Assembly: GCF_035920365.1 (NCBI RefSeq)
Contig: NZ_CP109150.1
Coordinates: 4,216,001 to 4,280,000 of the forward strand
From: Micromonospora sp. NBC_01740
Lineage (GTDB): Bacteria > Actinomycetota > Actinomycetes > Mycobacteriales > Micromonosporaceae
Length of the DNA: 64,000 nucleotides
Direction of reading: 5' to 3'
Each line of letters opens with the position of its first letter. Position 1 is the stretch's first letter. Under the pieces are notes generated by a model, which did no database searches, had not been told where the DNA came from, and worked only from the letters and a program-made list of their open reading frames with translations. Made by a program: the position numbers and the translations under genes. Shown in pieces: positions 18,927-25,167 of this stretch.

Positions 18927-20425
18927 CCGGTCAGCTGCCACGACGTCTGCTGCACGAGTGGTTCATCGCCGGCCTGGCGACGGCGCCGGACCGGGTCGCG
19001 CTGCGGATCGGTCGCCAGGAGTGGACGTACACGGAGCTGGACCAGGTGGCCCGGCGCTGGGCCGGCGGGCTGGTCGCGTGCGGGGCGCGGAGCGTCGGCA
19101 TCCTCGCGGTGCGCAGCATCGAGTCGTACGCCGGGCTCCTCGCCACGCTCTACGCCGGCGCGACGGCGGTGCCGCTCAGCCCGGGCTTCCCCGCCGCGCG
19201 TACCTGCCGGATGGCGGCGCAGGCCGGCGTCGACACGCTGATCGTCGACCGGTCGGGGGCGGCGGCGCTCGCGCACCTCACGGCGGCCCTGCCCGGCCTC
19301 ACCGTGGCGGCGCAGGCCGCGACGCCGCTGGACGCCCTGCCCCGGGCCGGCTACGACGACGTGGCGTACGTGCTGTTCACCTCTGGCTCCACCGGCCGGC
19401 CCAAGGGCGCGGCGATCACGCACGCCAACATGGACAGCTTCCTGCGGTACAACCTCGACCGTTACGACCTCGGCCCGGGCGACGTGTGCTCGCAGACCTT
19501 CGACCAGACCTTCGACCTGGCGATGTTCGACCTCTTCGTGGCCTGGGGCGCGGGTGCCACCGTGGTGTCCACACCGCCGCAGGTGTTCACCGCGCTGCCG
19601 GAGTTCCTGGCCGCCGAGCGGGTGACGTTCTGGTTCTCCGTGCCCAGCGCCATCGCTCTGGTGCGGCGCCGGGGCGGGCTGACTCCCCGCTCGATGCCGA
19701 CGCTGCGGTGGAGCCTCTTCTGCGGTGAGGCGCTGCGCATGACGGATGCCGAGGACTGGCAGCGGGCGGCGGCCGGATCGGTGGTGGAGAACCTGTACGG
19801 CCCGACCGAGCTGACCATCGCCTGCTCCGCGCACCGGTTGTCCGAGGACTCGGCCGACCTCGCCGTGCACGGCGTCGTCCCCATCGGCGCGCCGTACCCG
19901 CATCTCAGATACCGCATCGTCGAGGACGGCGTCGATGGCACCGAGGGCGAGCTGTGCGTGACCGGGCAGCAGATGTTCCCCGGGTATCTCGATCCGGCCG
20001 ACGACGAGGGCCGCTTCCACGACGGCGACTCGGTGCGCTGGTACCGCACCGGCGACCGGGTCCGGGAGTGCGCCGGCGGTGAACTCGTCTATCTCGGTCG
20101 GGTCGACCGGCAGGTGAAGGTCCGCGGCTACCGGGTCGAGCTGGACGAGCTGGAGTGGCACGTCGGGCAGTTGCCGGGGGTGGAACGGGCCGTCGCGGTG
20201 GCGTTCGAGGCGTCCGGGCGGACGGAGCTGGCGGTATTCTACGTCGGCACCCCGGGCGTGGACATCCGTCGCCCGATGTCCTCGATCCTGCCGGGATACA
20301 TGGTTCCGCTGCTGTGCCGCGACATCGACGCGTTCCCGCACACGGCGAACGGCAAGATCGACCGTGGGGTGCTCGCCGCACGGGCCCGGGACCTCGTGGC
20401 CGGCGGACAGGTCACCCATGCGTGA
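18923..20425 (+). CDS. Adenylation enzyme 3 (full NRPS-type A domain)
   Basis: 500 residues from a GTG overlapping the oxygenase stop (GTGA). It has the most canonical adenylation motifs of the three: LFTSGSTGRPKGAAITH, the NLYGPTELTIAC motif, WYRTGDRV, YLGRVDRQVKVRGYRVELDE and the terminal ANGKIDR with its catalytic lysine. The active-site region (FDQTFDLAMFDLFVAWGAG) lines a pocket but I do not assign a substrate. Complete NRPS-style motifs argue for an amino acid substrate. The adjacent carrier protein 2 is the likely acceptor. Its stop overlaps the E1-alpha start by eight bases. Confidence 0.88.
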   Translation: MTGQLPRRLLHEWFIAGLATAPDRVALRIGRQEWTYTELDQVARRWAGGLVACGARSVGILAVRSIESYAGLLATLYAGATAVPLSPGFPAARTCRMAAQAGVDTLIVDRSGAAALAHLTAALPGLTVAAQAATPLDALPRAGYDDVAYVLFTSGSTGRPKGAAITHANMDSFLRYNLDRYDLGPGDVCSQTFDQTFDLAMFDLFVAWGAGATVVSTPPQVFTALPEFLAAERVTFWFSVPSAIALVRRRGGLTPRSMPTLRWSLFCGEALRMTDAEDWQRAAAGSVVENLYGPTELTIACSAHRLSEDSADLAVHGVVPIGAPYPHLRYRIVEDGVDGTEGELCVTGQQMFPGYLDPADDEGRFHDGDSVRWYRTGDRVRECAGGELVYLGRVDRQVKVRGYRVELDELEWHVGQLPGVERAVAVAFEASGRTELAVFYVGTPGVDIRRPMSSILPGYMVPLLCRDIDAFPHTANGKIDRGVLAARARDLVAGGQVTHA

Positions 20426-21326
20426 GAGCCGGCTGCGCCCGCTGGCCGACTCCACCCTCGGGGCGATGCTGTCCATCCGACGCTTCGAGTACGCGGTCCT
20501 CGACCTGCTCGGCCGGGGACTGATCCCGGGCACCAGCCACACCTGCCTCGGCCAGGAGTACGTCCCGGTCGTGGTCGAGTCCCTGCTGCGCCCCGATGAC
20601 GAGGTGTTCAGCAACCACCGGGGACACGGCCACTTCCTGGCGCGGTACGACGATCCGGCGGGGCTGCTCGCCGAGCTCGCCGGCCGTGAGGGCGCGTTGT
20701 GCGGCGGGATGGGCGGTTCGCAGCACATCCGCCGCCCGGGCTTCATGTCCACCGGCATCCAGGGGCAACTGGTGCCGGTCGCGGTGGGCACCGCCTTCGA
20801 CATGCGGCGCACCGGAACGAACTCGATCTCCGTGGTGTACGTCGGGGACGGCACCTGGGGCGAGGGGGTGGTGTACGAGGCGCTCAACCTCGCCGCGCTC
20901 TGGCGGGTGCCGATGGTCGTCGTCGTCGAACACAACGGGATCGCCCAGTCCACCCCGACCTCGGCACAGATGGCCGGTAGCGTCGCCGACCGCTGTGCCG
21001 CCTTCGGCATCCGCCACGTCGAGGTGACCGGCATCGACGTCGACGCCATCCGGGCCAGCCTGGCGCCGCTCGTCGCCGCCGTACGTCACGACGGGTCTCC
21101 GTTGGTGGTCGAGTTCGACACGGTGCGGCTCGGCCCGCACAGCAAGGGCGACGACACCCGCACGCCGGCGGAGCTCGAGGCCCTCGCCGGGCGTGACTGG
21201 TACCCGTACTACCGTGCGGCGTTCCCGGAGCAGGTCGACCGCCTGGACGCGGCGGCGACCGGGAAGATCCGCGACGTGGTCGAGTCGGTACTCGCCCGAC
21301 CGCTGATCGGCGCCGGTCATGGCTGA
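20418..21326 (+). CDS. 2-oxoacid dehydrogenase E1 alpha-like subunit
   Basis: 302 residues. The thiamine-diphosphate site is clear: SNHRGHGHFLAR, GGMGGSQHI, and the metal-binding GDGTWGEGVVYEALNLAAL with the closing EHNGIAQSTP loop. E1 decarboxylates a 2-oxoacid and passes the acyl group to lipoyl-E2. It is coupled on both sides (overlaps of eight bases with adenylation enzyme 3 and E1-beta). Being embedded in a biosynthetic operon suggests supply or transfer of a special acyl group, or an acyloin-type condensation, rather than central metabolism. The protein is slightly short compared with pyruvate dehydrogenase alpha subunits. Confidence 0.88.
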   Translation: MRESRLRPLADSTLGAMLSIRRFEYAVLDLLGRGLIPGTSHTCLGQEYVPVVVESLLRPDDEVFSNHRGHGHFLARYDDPAGLLAELAGREGALCGGMGGSQHIRRPGFMSTGIQGQLVPVAVGTAFDMRRTGTNSISVVYVGDGTWGEGVVYEALNLAALWRVPMVVVVEHNGIAQSTPTSAQMAGSVADRCAAFGIRHVEVTGIDVDAIRASLAPLVAAVRHDGSPLVVEFDTVRLGPHSKGDDTRTPAELEALAGRDWYPYYRAAFPEQVDRLDAAATGKIRDVVESVLARPLIGAGHG

Positions 21327-22341
21327 GCCGGGGACCGAGCGGGTCGGGGAGGGCCTCAACCGTGCCCTGGCGACCCTGCTCGCGGAGAGGCCGGATCTCC
21401 ATCTGATCGGCGAGGACATGGCCGACCCGTACGGCGGCGCCTTCGGCGTCACCCGCGGGCTGTCCACCGGGTATCCCGAACGTGTCCTCAGCACTCCGAT
21501 CAGCGAGCAGGCGATCGTGGGCTTCGCGGTCGGCCTGGCCCTGCGGGGCCGGGAGGCGGTGGTCGAGGTGATGTTCTCCGACTTCGCCACCCTGTGCTTC
21601 GACCAGATCGTCAACCTGGCCAGCAAGGCCGTCACGATGTACGGCGAACCGGTGCGGATGCCGCTGGTGGTCCGGTGCCCGACGGGGGGCAACCGCGGAT
21701 ACGGGCCCACCCACAGCCAGAGCCTGCAGAAGCACTTCGTGGGCGTGCCCAACCTCGCCGTGCACGAGCTGAGCCCGGTGCACGACGCGCACGCCACACT
21801 GGCCCGCATCCTCGACTCGGGGGCTCCCGCGATGTACTTCGAGGACAAGGTGCTCTACGGCCGTCGACGGTTCGGCGCGGCGGCCGGAGACGAGCTGTTC
21901 CACTGCGAGCGGATCGGTGGCGCCTGCGACTTCGCCGTGTTGGGCGTGCGCGGGGTCGACCGGGCCGACGTCGTGGTCATCGCACCGGGCGGCCTCACCG
22001 ACAGGGTGCTCGGCGGAATGCGGGGTGCCTATCTGAGTGACGAGATCGCGGTGCGTGCGGTGGTGCCGTCGCGGCTCTATCCGTTCGACCCCGCGCCGCT
22101 GGCTGCTCTGGTCGCCGGGGCCGGACGGGTGGTGGTCGTCGAGGACGCGACGGCCGGCGGCACGTGGGGGGCCGAGGTGGCTCACACCATCCACCAGCAG
22201 ATGTGGGACCTGCTGTCCCAGCCCGTCCGGCTGCTCCACGCGCCGCCAAGCACCATCCCCGCCGCACCCCACCTCGAGCGTGCGGTACTGGTCCAGGCGG
22301 ACGACATCCGCGCCGTGGTGACGGCGGTCGCCGGTGGGTGA
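21319..22341 (+). CDS. 2-oxoacid dehydrogenase E1 beta-like subunit
   Basis: 340 residues, the partner of the preceding gene. Typical stretches are LIGEDMADPYGGAFGVTRGL, STPISEQAIVGFAVGLALRG, VEVMFSDFATLCFDQIVN, and the phosphate-loop region RCPTGGNRGYGPTHSQSLQ. The C-terminal transketolase-like half is present. Together with E1-alpha it makes the ThDP-dependent heterotetramer. It has overlaps of eight bases with both neighbours, so the three genes are translated in step, which suits a stoichiometric complex. The native 2-oxoacid cannot be inferred by eye. Confidence 0.9.
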   Translation: MAEPGTERVGEGLNRALATLLAERPDLHLIGEDMADPYGGAFGVTRGLSTGYPERVLSTPISEQAIVGFAVGLALRGREAVVEVMFSDFATLCFDQIVNLASKAVTMYGEPVRMPLVVRCPTGGNRGYGPTHSQSLQKHFVGVPNLAVHELSPVHDAHATLARILDSGAPAMYFEDKVLYGRRRFGAAAGDELFHCERIGGACDFAVLGVRGVDRADVVVIAPGGLTDRVLGGMRGAYLSDEIAVRAVVPSRLYPFDPAPLAALVAGAGRVVVVEDATAGGTWGAEVAHTIHQQMWDLLSQPVRLLHAPPSTIPAAPHLERAVLVQADDIRAVVTAVAGG

Positions 22342-23407
22342 CATCCGGCTGCCGCGGCTCAACGCGACCGACGAGGAGTACACGCTCATCGAGTGGCTGG
22401 TCGGCGACGGGGCGCCGGTCGAGGCGGGCACCGCGGTAGCTCTGGTGGAGACCTCCAAGGCGGCGCACGAACTCGTCGCGGACGACGCCGGCATCCTGTG
22501 GCAGCGGACGTCCGCACCGTCGACCTGCCGCCCCGGGGAGGTGGTGGCGACCGTCGGCGGGGACGACCGCCCGCCACCGGTGCGGCAGGCTTGCGATGCG
22601 GATCCGATCACCATCACCGAGCCGGCCCGGCGGCTGATGGCCGAACACGGTGTGGCGGAGGCGGACGTACGGTCGATCGGCAAGCCGGTCATCGCGCGGT
22701 CGGACATCGAACAGCTGGTCGCCGGGCAGGCGCCGCCGGCCACGGCCGAGCGGGTGACCGTGTCCGCGGCCCAGCGACGGGTCGCCCGTACGGTGTCCGC
22801 CTCGCACCGCGAGATCCCCGCCGCGTACACGGTCGTCAAGGTGGTCGCCGATCGACTGAAACAACGCCTGCGTGCCGAGGCGGCGACCATCGGCTTCGTC
22901 GGCATCCCGGAGCTGGTGGTCGAGGCGATCGCGGCGCGGCGGGCGGAGTTCCCGCTGTGCTTCGCGCGAGCGGAGGGCGATCAGGCGGCGACGGTTCGGC
23001 CGGGAGCGCACGTCGGTGTCACCATCGACGTCGGGAGGGGCCTCTACCTGCCGGTCGTCGCCGACGCCGACACCCGGCCGCTGCGGGACGTCGCCGCCGA
23101 CCTGTTGCGGTTCCGTCGCGCCGCCGTGCGCGGGGAATTCGCCGAGGCGGATCTGGCCGGGTCGAACATCGCGCTCACGATACATACGGACGCGGACGTC
23201 GTGCATGCGCAGCCGCTCATCTTCCCGGAACACACATGCGCGGTCTCTCTCGCCTCGATGCAGCGCGAGTTGGTGCTTCAGAATGATGGCTCGGTCACCA
23301 CCAGTGACTATTTCCATCTGGGTTTGGCATATGACCATCGTTTTGTCAACGGTCGGTCGGCGGTGGCGTTCCTGCGCGCGGTCAAGGCCGATCTGGAGGC
23401 GGGTTGA
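22334..23407 (+). CDS. Lipoyl-bearing acyltransferase (E2-like)
   Basis: 357 residues from GTG. A single N-terminal lipoyl domain carries the target lysine at residue 42 (VETSKAAHEL). A peripheral subunit-binding domain follows (ITEPARRLMAEHGVAEADV), then a C-terminal acyltransferase domain. The active-site motif is YDHRFVNGR near residue 333-341: His335 is kept, but the usual Asp of HRxxDG is Asn339. That Asn also occurs in some E2 relatives, so activity is not excluded. No E3 (dihydrolipoamide dehydrogenase) gene is in the window, so E3 would come from elsewhere. In this setting the enzyme may transfer an acyl group to a carrier protein thiol instead of to CoA. Confidence 0.85.
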   Translation: MGDIRLPRLNATDEEYTLIEWLVGDGAPVEAGTAVALVETSKAAHELVADDAGILWQRTSAPSTCRPGEVVATVGGDDRPPPVRQACDADPITITEPARRLMAEHGVAEADVRSIGKPVIARSDIEQLVAGQAPPATAERVTVSAAQRRVARTVSASHREIPAAYTVVKVVADRLKQRLRAEAATIGFVGIPELVVEAIAARRAEFPLCFARAEGDQAATVRPGAHVGVTIDVGRGLYLPVVADADTRPLRDVAADLLRFRRAAVRGEFAEADLAGSNIALTIHTDADVVHAQPLIFPEHTCAVSLASMQRELVLQNDGSVTTSDYFHLGLAYDHRFVNGRSAVAFLRAVKADLEAG

Positions 23408-23414
23408 TAGCCCT

Positions 23415-23449
23415 CTGACAGTTGTCAGTTGAACGCGACCAACGCGACA
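23415..23449. promoter_or_regulatory. Palindrome plus 9-base tandem repeat before the peptide genes
   Basis: CTGACA (23415-23420) and TGTCAG (23423-23428) form a palindrome eight bases after the E2 stop. The tandem pair aacgcgacc / aacgcgaca follows at 23432-23449. They mark the switch from the enzyme operon to the peptide genes and may be an operator or processing site. I see no good -10 element after them. Confidence 0.35.
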
Positions 23450-23477
23450 TCGCCCGTGGACATGACGGAGGTATCCT

Positions 23478-23534
23478 ATGGCCCCCAGCCCGCTATGGAA
23501 GGGCTGTCGATCCGTGTGGAACCTGTGGACTTGA
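23478..23534 (+). CDS. Possible 18-residue Trp-rich peptide
   Basis: A very small frame encodes MAPSPLWKGCRSVWNLWT. Its support is an excellent ribosome-binding site, GGAGG at 23467-23471, six bases before the ATG, and its place between the E2 gene and the two leader peptides. Three of 18 residues are tryptophan and there is one Cys. It has no resemblance to the leaders downstream. It may be a regulatory (attenuation-type) leader peptide, a third product peptide, or chance. An overlapping 41-codon frame from 23462 lacks a ribosome-binding site, so I prefer this one. Confidence 0.35.
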   Translation: MAPSPLWKGCRSVWNLWT

Positions 23535-23564
23535 GTCCGCCGCCACGGCTTGCGGATCGAACCC

Positions 23565-23840
23565 GTCGGGTGGACAAGGACCGATGATGCGGAAAGGGGT
23601 GAACCAACATGACCGAGGTGACTTTCGAGGCTGTCGACATCCGTGAGATGGCCGACGAGGAGCTGGACGATGTGGTGGGCGCGGCCCGCTGCATGTGATT
23701 CGTCCGACCAACTGGTCGGGTGCAGTGACCGATGATGCGGGGAGGGGGTGAATCAACATGATCGAGGTGACTTTCGAGGCTGTCGACATCCGTGAGATGG
23801 CCGACGACGAGCTGGACGACGTCGTCGGCGGCCCGATGGC
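23565..23840 (+). repeat. Tandem duplication carrying the two leader peptides
   Basis: Two copies of about 125 bases (23565-23690 and 23715-23840) match from gtcgggtg through the ribosome-binding region and the whole leader, up to the codons before the core. The copies are offset by 149 bases in the coding part, with one base of length difference upstream of the ATG. Similarity drops sharply at the last codons, so the two units keep promoter-proximal and leader sequence but carry different cores. Confidence 0.85.
23609..23698 (+). CDS. Precursor peptide 1, double-glycine-type leader with core ARCM
   Basis: 29 residues: leader MTEVTFEAVDIREMADEELD followed by DVVGA, then ARCM. The ribosome-binding region is ggaaaggggtg. 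The acidic amphipathic leader with EELDDVVG-Ala is the classic signal cut by C39 peptidases, and the operon encodes such a peptidase-exporter. Only four residues remain after the predicted cut, far shorter than usual bacteriocin or lanthipeptide cores. The core has one Cys. Twenty-two of the 25 leader residues are identical to peptide 2. The TGA stop is followed by an open frame of 11 codons, but I see no reason to read through. The product may be a modified tetrapeptide, or the leader may serve as a scaffold for enzymatic additions. Confidence 0.85.
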   Translation: MTEVTFEAVDIREMADEELDDVVGAARCM

Positions 23841-23850
23841 CTGCCAGTAA
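23758..23850 (+). CDS. Precursor peptide 2, double-glycine leader with core PMACQ
   Basis: 30 residues: leader MIEVTFEAVDIREMADDELD followed by DVVGG, then PMACQ. The ribosome-binding site is ggggaggggg, stronger than that of peptide 1. The GG site is canonical for C39 cleavage, which would release a pentapeptide with one Cys. The leader differs from peptide 1 only at positions 2, 17 and 25, while the cores share nothing but a Cys. Conserved leader with divergent core is the mark of ribosomal natural-product precursors. A strong hairpin starts at the base after the stop, so this gene ends the transcript. Confidence 0.87.
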   Translation: MIEVTFEAVDIREMADDELDDVVGGPMACQ

Positions 23851-23897
23851 GGCGGCAGGAGGCGCTTGGGCACCTCGCTCAGGCGCCTCCGTCCGCC
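23851..23897 (+). terminator. Hairpin terminator of the cluster A operon
   Basis: An inner stem pairs 23858-23865 (ggaggcgc) with 23883-23890 (gcgcctcc), and an outer stem pairs 23851-23855 (ggcgg) with 23893-23897 (ccgcc). It begins directly after the stop of peptide 2. The bases caggaggcgcttgggc (23856-23871) are identical to those at 2776-2791 in the terminator at 2777-2812. Confidence 0.8.
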
Positions 23898-23957
23898 TTG
23901 TCGGTGACGTGGGCGGCGGGTCCCGTGTCGCACCTGCCGGAATTGGCGGGGATCAGA

Positions 23958-23986
23958 CGGTCACGGTCCGGAACCGGCCGTGACCG
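23958..23986. promoter_or_regulatory. Inverted repeat before the CmcI-like gene
   Basis: CGGTCACGG (23958-23966) and CCGTGACCG (23978-23986) are 9-base arms around an 11-base spacer. Its arms share GTCACG/CGTGAC with the repeat at 7833-7855 ahead of the cluster regulator. A smaller palindrome GGGGTCACCCC lies at 24064-24074 and is followed, nine bases later, by a run of seven T (24084-24090), which could act as a weak terminator. The rest of the 290-base gap shows nothing else I can name. Confidence 0.5.
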
Positions 23987-24140
23987 ATGGTTACGGTTAT
24001 GGAACGAGCCGCAGTGCCCGACCCTTTCTCAGGCGTGTCTCCTGGGCGTTTTGTTCGAGAAAAGGGGTCACCCCGTACCGGCGTTTTTTTGGGTCAGAGG
24101 CATGATCACCGGCCAGCATTTGTCGTGATAGTTTCCCCCC

Positions 24141-24821
24141 ATGGATGCTGATGTTTCCGGGGCCGTGGACACGTTCCAGCGGGCCTTTTACAAGAGCAAG
24201 GTGTGGCGTCGCCGGACATGGCTCGGCGTGGCGTGTCACCAGAATCCGATGGACATGTGGATGATCCAGGAGATCATTCAGGAGACGCGACCTGATCTGA
24301 TCATCGAGACCGGCACCCGACACGGTGGGTCCGCACTCTATTACGCGACCATGCTCGGACTCGTCGGTAACGGCCGGGTCGCCACGGTCGACGTCAAGCC
24401 CGAACATCTCGCCGGACCGAGCGGCTGGATCGACGGCGAAGGAATGGCGGTCGACTCGCCGTACTTCGACCGGGTCGACACCATGACCGGGTCGTCCGTC
24501 GACCCTGCCGTCGTCGCCCAGATGCGGGAAAAGGCGCAGGCCGTCGAGCGGGTCATGGTGATCCTCGACAGCGACCACAGCAAGCAGCACGTCCTCGCGG
24601 AACTCGCGGCGTACGCCGACCTGGTGACGCCGGGCTGCTACCTGATCGTGCAGGACACCAACCTCAGCGGGCACCCGGTCCAGGCGGGGCCGTGGGAACC
24701 GGGCGACGGGCCCTGGGAGGCGCTCGAGGAATTCCTGCCCGATCAGCGCTTCGAAGTCGACAGGTCGAAGGAGGAACTGATGTTCACCTGGTTCCCTGGC
24801 GGCTATCTGCGGCGAGTGTGA
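24141..24821 (+). CDS. CmcI-family protein (cephalosporin hydroxylase / O-methyltransferase-like)
   Basis: 226 residues. The Rossmann-type SAM-binding fold is visible: LIIETGTRHGGSALYYATML as the glycine-rich first strand, RVATVDVKPEHL, VMVILDSDHSKQHVLAEL and YLIVQDTNLSGHP with metal-binding acidic residues. This matches the CmcI / rhamnosyl O-methyltransferase family, whose members methylate or help hydroxylate small molecules. No ribosome-binding site precedes ATG 24141; instead a GATAGT -10-like element ends nine bases upstream, so a leaderless transcript is plausible. It lies 290 bases behind the peptide genes and could be a separately regulated tailoring gene of cluster A, though membership is uncertain. 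Confidence 0.75.
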   Translation: MDADVSGAVDTFQRAFYKSKVWRRRTWLGVACHQNPMDMWMIQEIIQETRPDLIIETGTRHGGSALYYATMLGLVGNGRVATVDVKPEHLAGPSGWIDGEGMAVDSPYFDRVDTMTGSSVDPAVVAQMREKAQAVERVMVILDSDHSKQHVLAELAAYADLVTPGCYLIVQDTNLSGHPVQAGPWEPGDGPWEALEEFLPDQRFEVDRSKEELMFTWFPGGYLRRV

Positions 24822-24909
24822 GGATGCCCGACGCGCAGTCGTCATCTTTCCAGCCACCAACGTGATTCCTGCCTCCCGGGGCCCCGCGGGGATCGCGACC
24901 GGGCACGGA

Positions 24910-24969
24910 AACAGCCCTTGGTCGATGATCTTCTTCTCCAGAGAAGGGCATCAGTAACCAAGGGCTGTT
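24910..24969. terminator. Long 60-base stem-loop
   Basis: Arms aacagcccttggt (24910-24922) and accaagggctgtt (24957-24969) pair perfectly over 13 bases; an inner part (gatg/catc and ttctc/gagaa) can extend the structure. It lies 88 bases behind the CmcI-like gene and closes the cluster A region. It is unusually long for a terminator and could also be a structured RNA element. The remainder of the 346-base gap (24822-25167) holds nothing I can assign. Confidence 0.7.
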
Positions 24970-25167
24970 CTGGTGGCCGCGCGAACGGCGGTGCCGACGA
25001 CGGTCGGCAATTCCTCGTCGGCAGGCCACCAGCATGGTGAGCGTGGCGGGACCGCGCTGCCGGCGGCCCGCCGGCTGCGAGTCGGTGCCGTTGCCGAGGC
25101 GGCGGGCGACGGTGTCCAGGCTCCGCGTCGGGGCTGGCGGGGGTGCGGCCGTCGGGGGGAGGACGCG

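Noticed and set aside
23462..23587. A 41-residue frame overlapping the Trp-rich peptide
   Set aside because: It has no ribosome-binding site and ends inside the repeat region; the ATG at 23478 has a far better signal.
23696..23730. Read-through of the TGA after ARCM (for example as selenocysteine), giving about 11 extra residues
   Set aside because: No selenocysteine insertion element is apparent, and precursor 2 ends in a TAA at the same distance from its leader, so short cores are the consistent reading.
9039..24821. Cluster A as a lanthipeptide or lasso peptide cluster
   Set aside because: There is no lanthionine synthetase, no lasso B/C pair, and the cores contain no Ser or Thr for lanthionines and are too short for a lasso.
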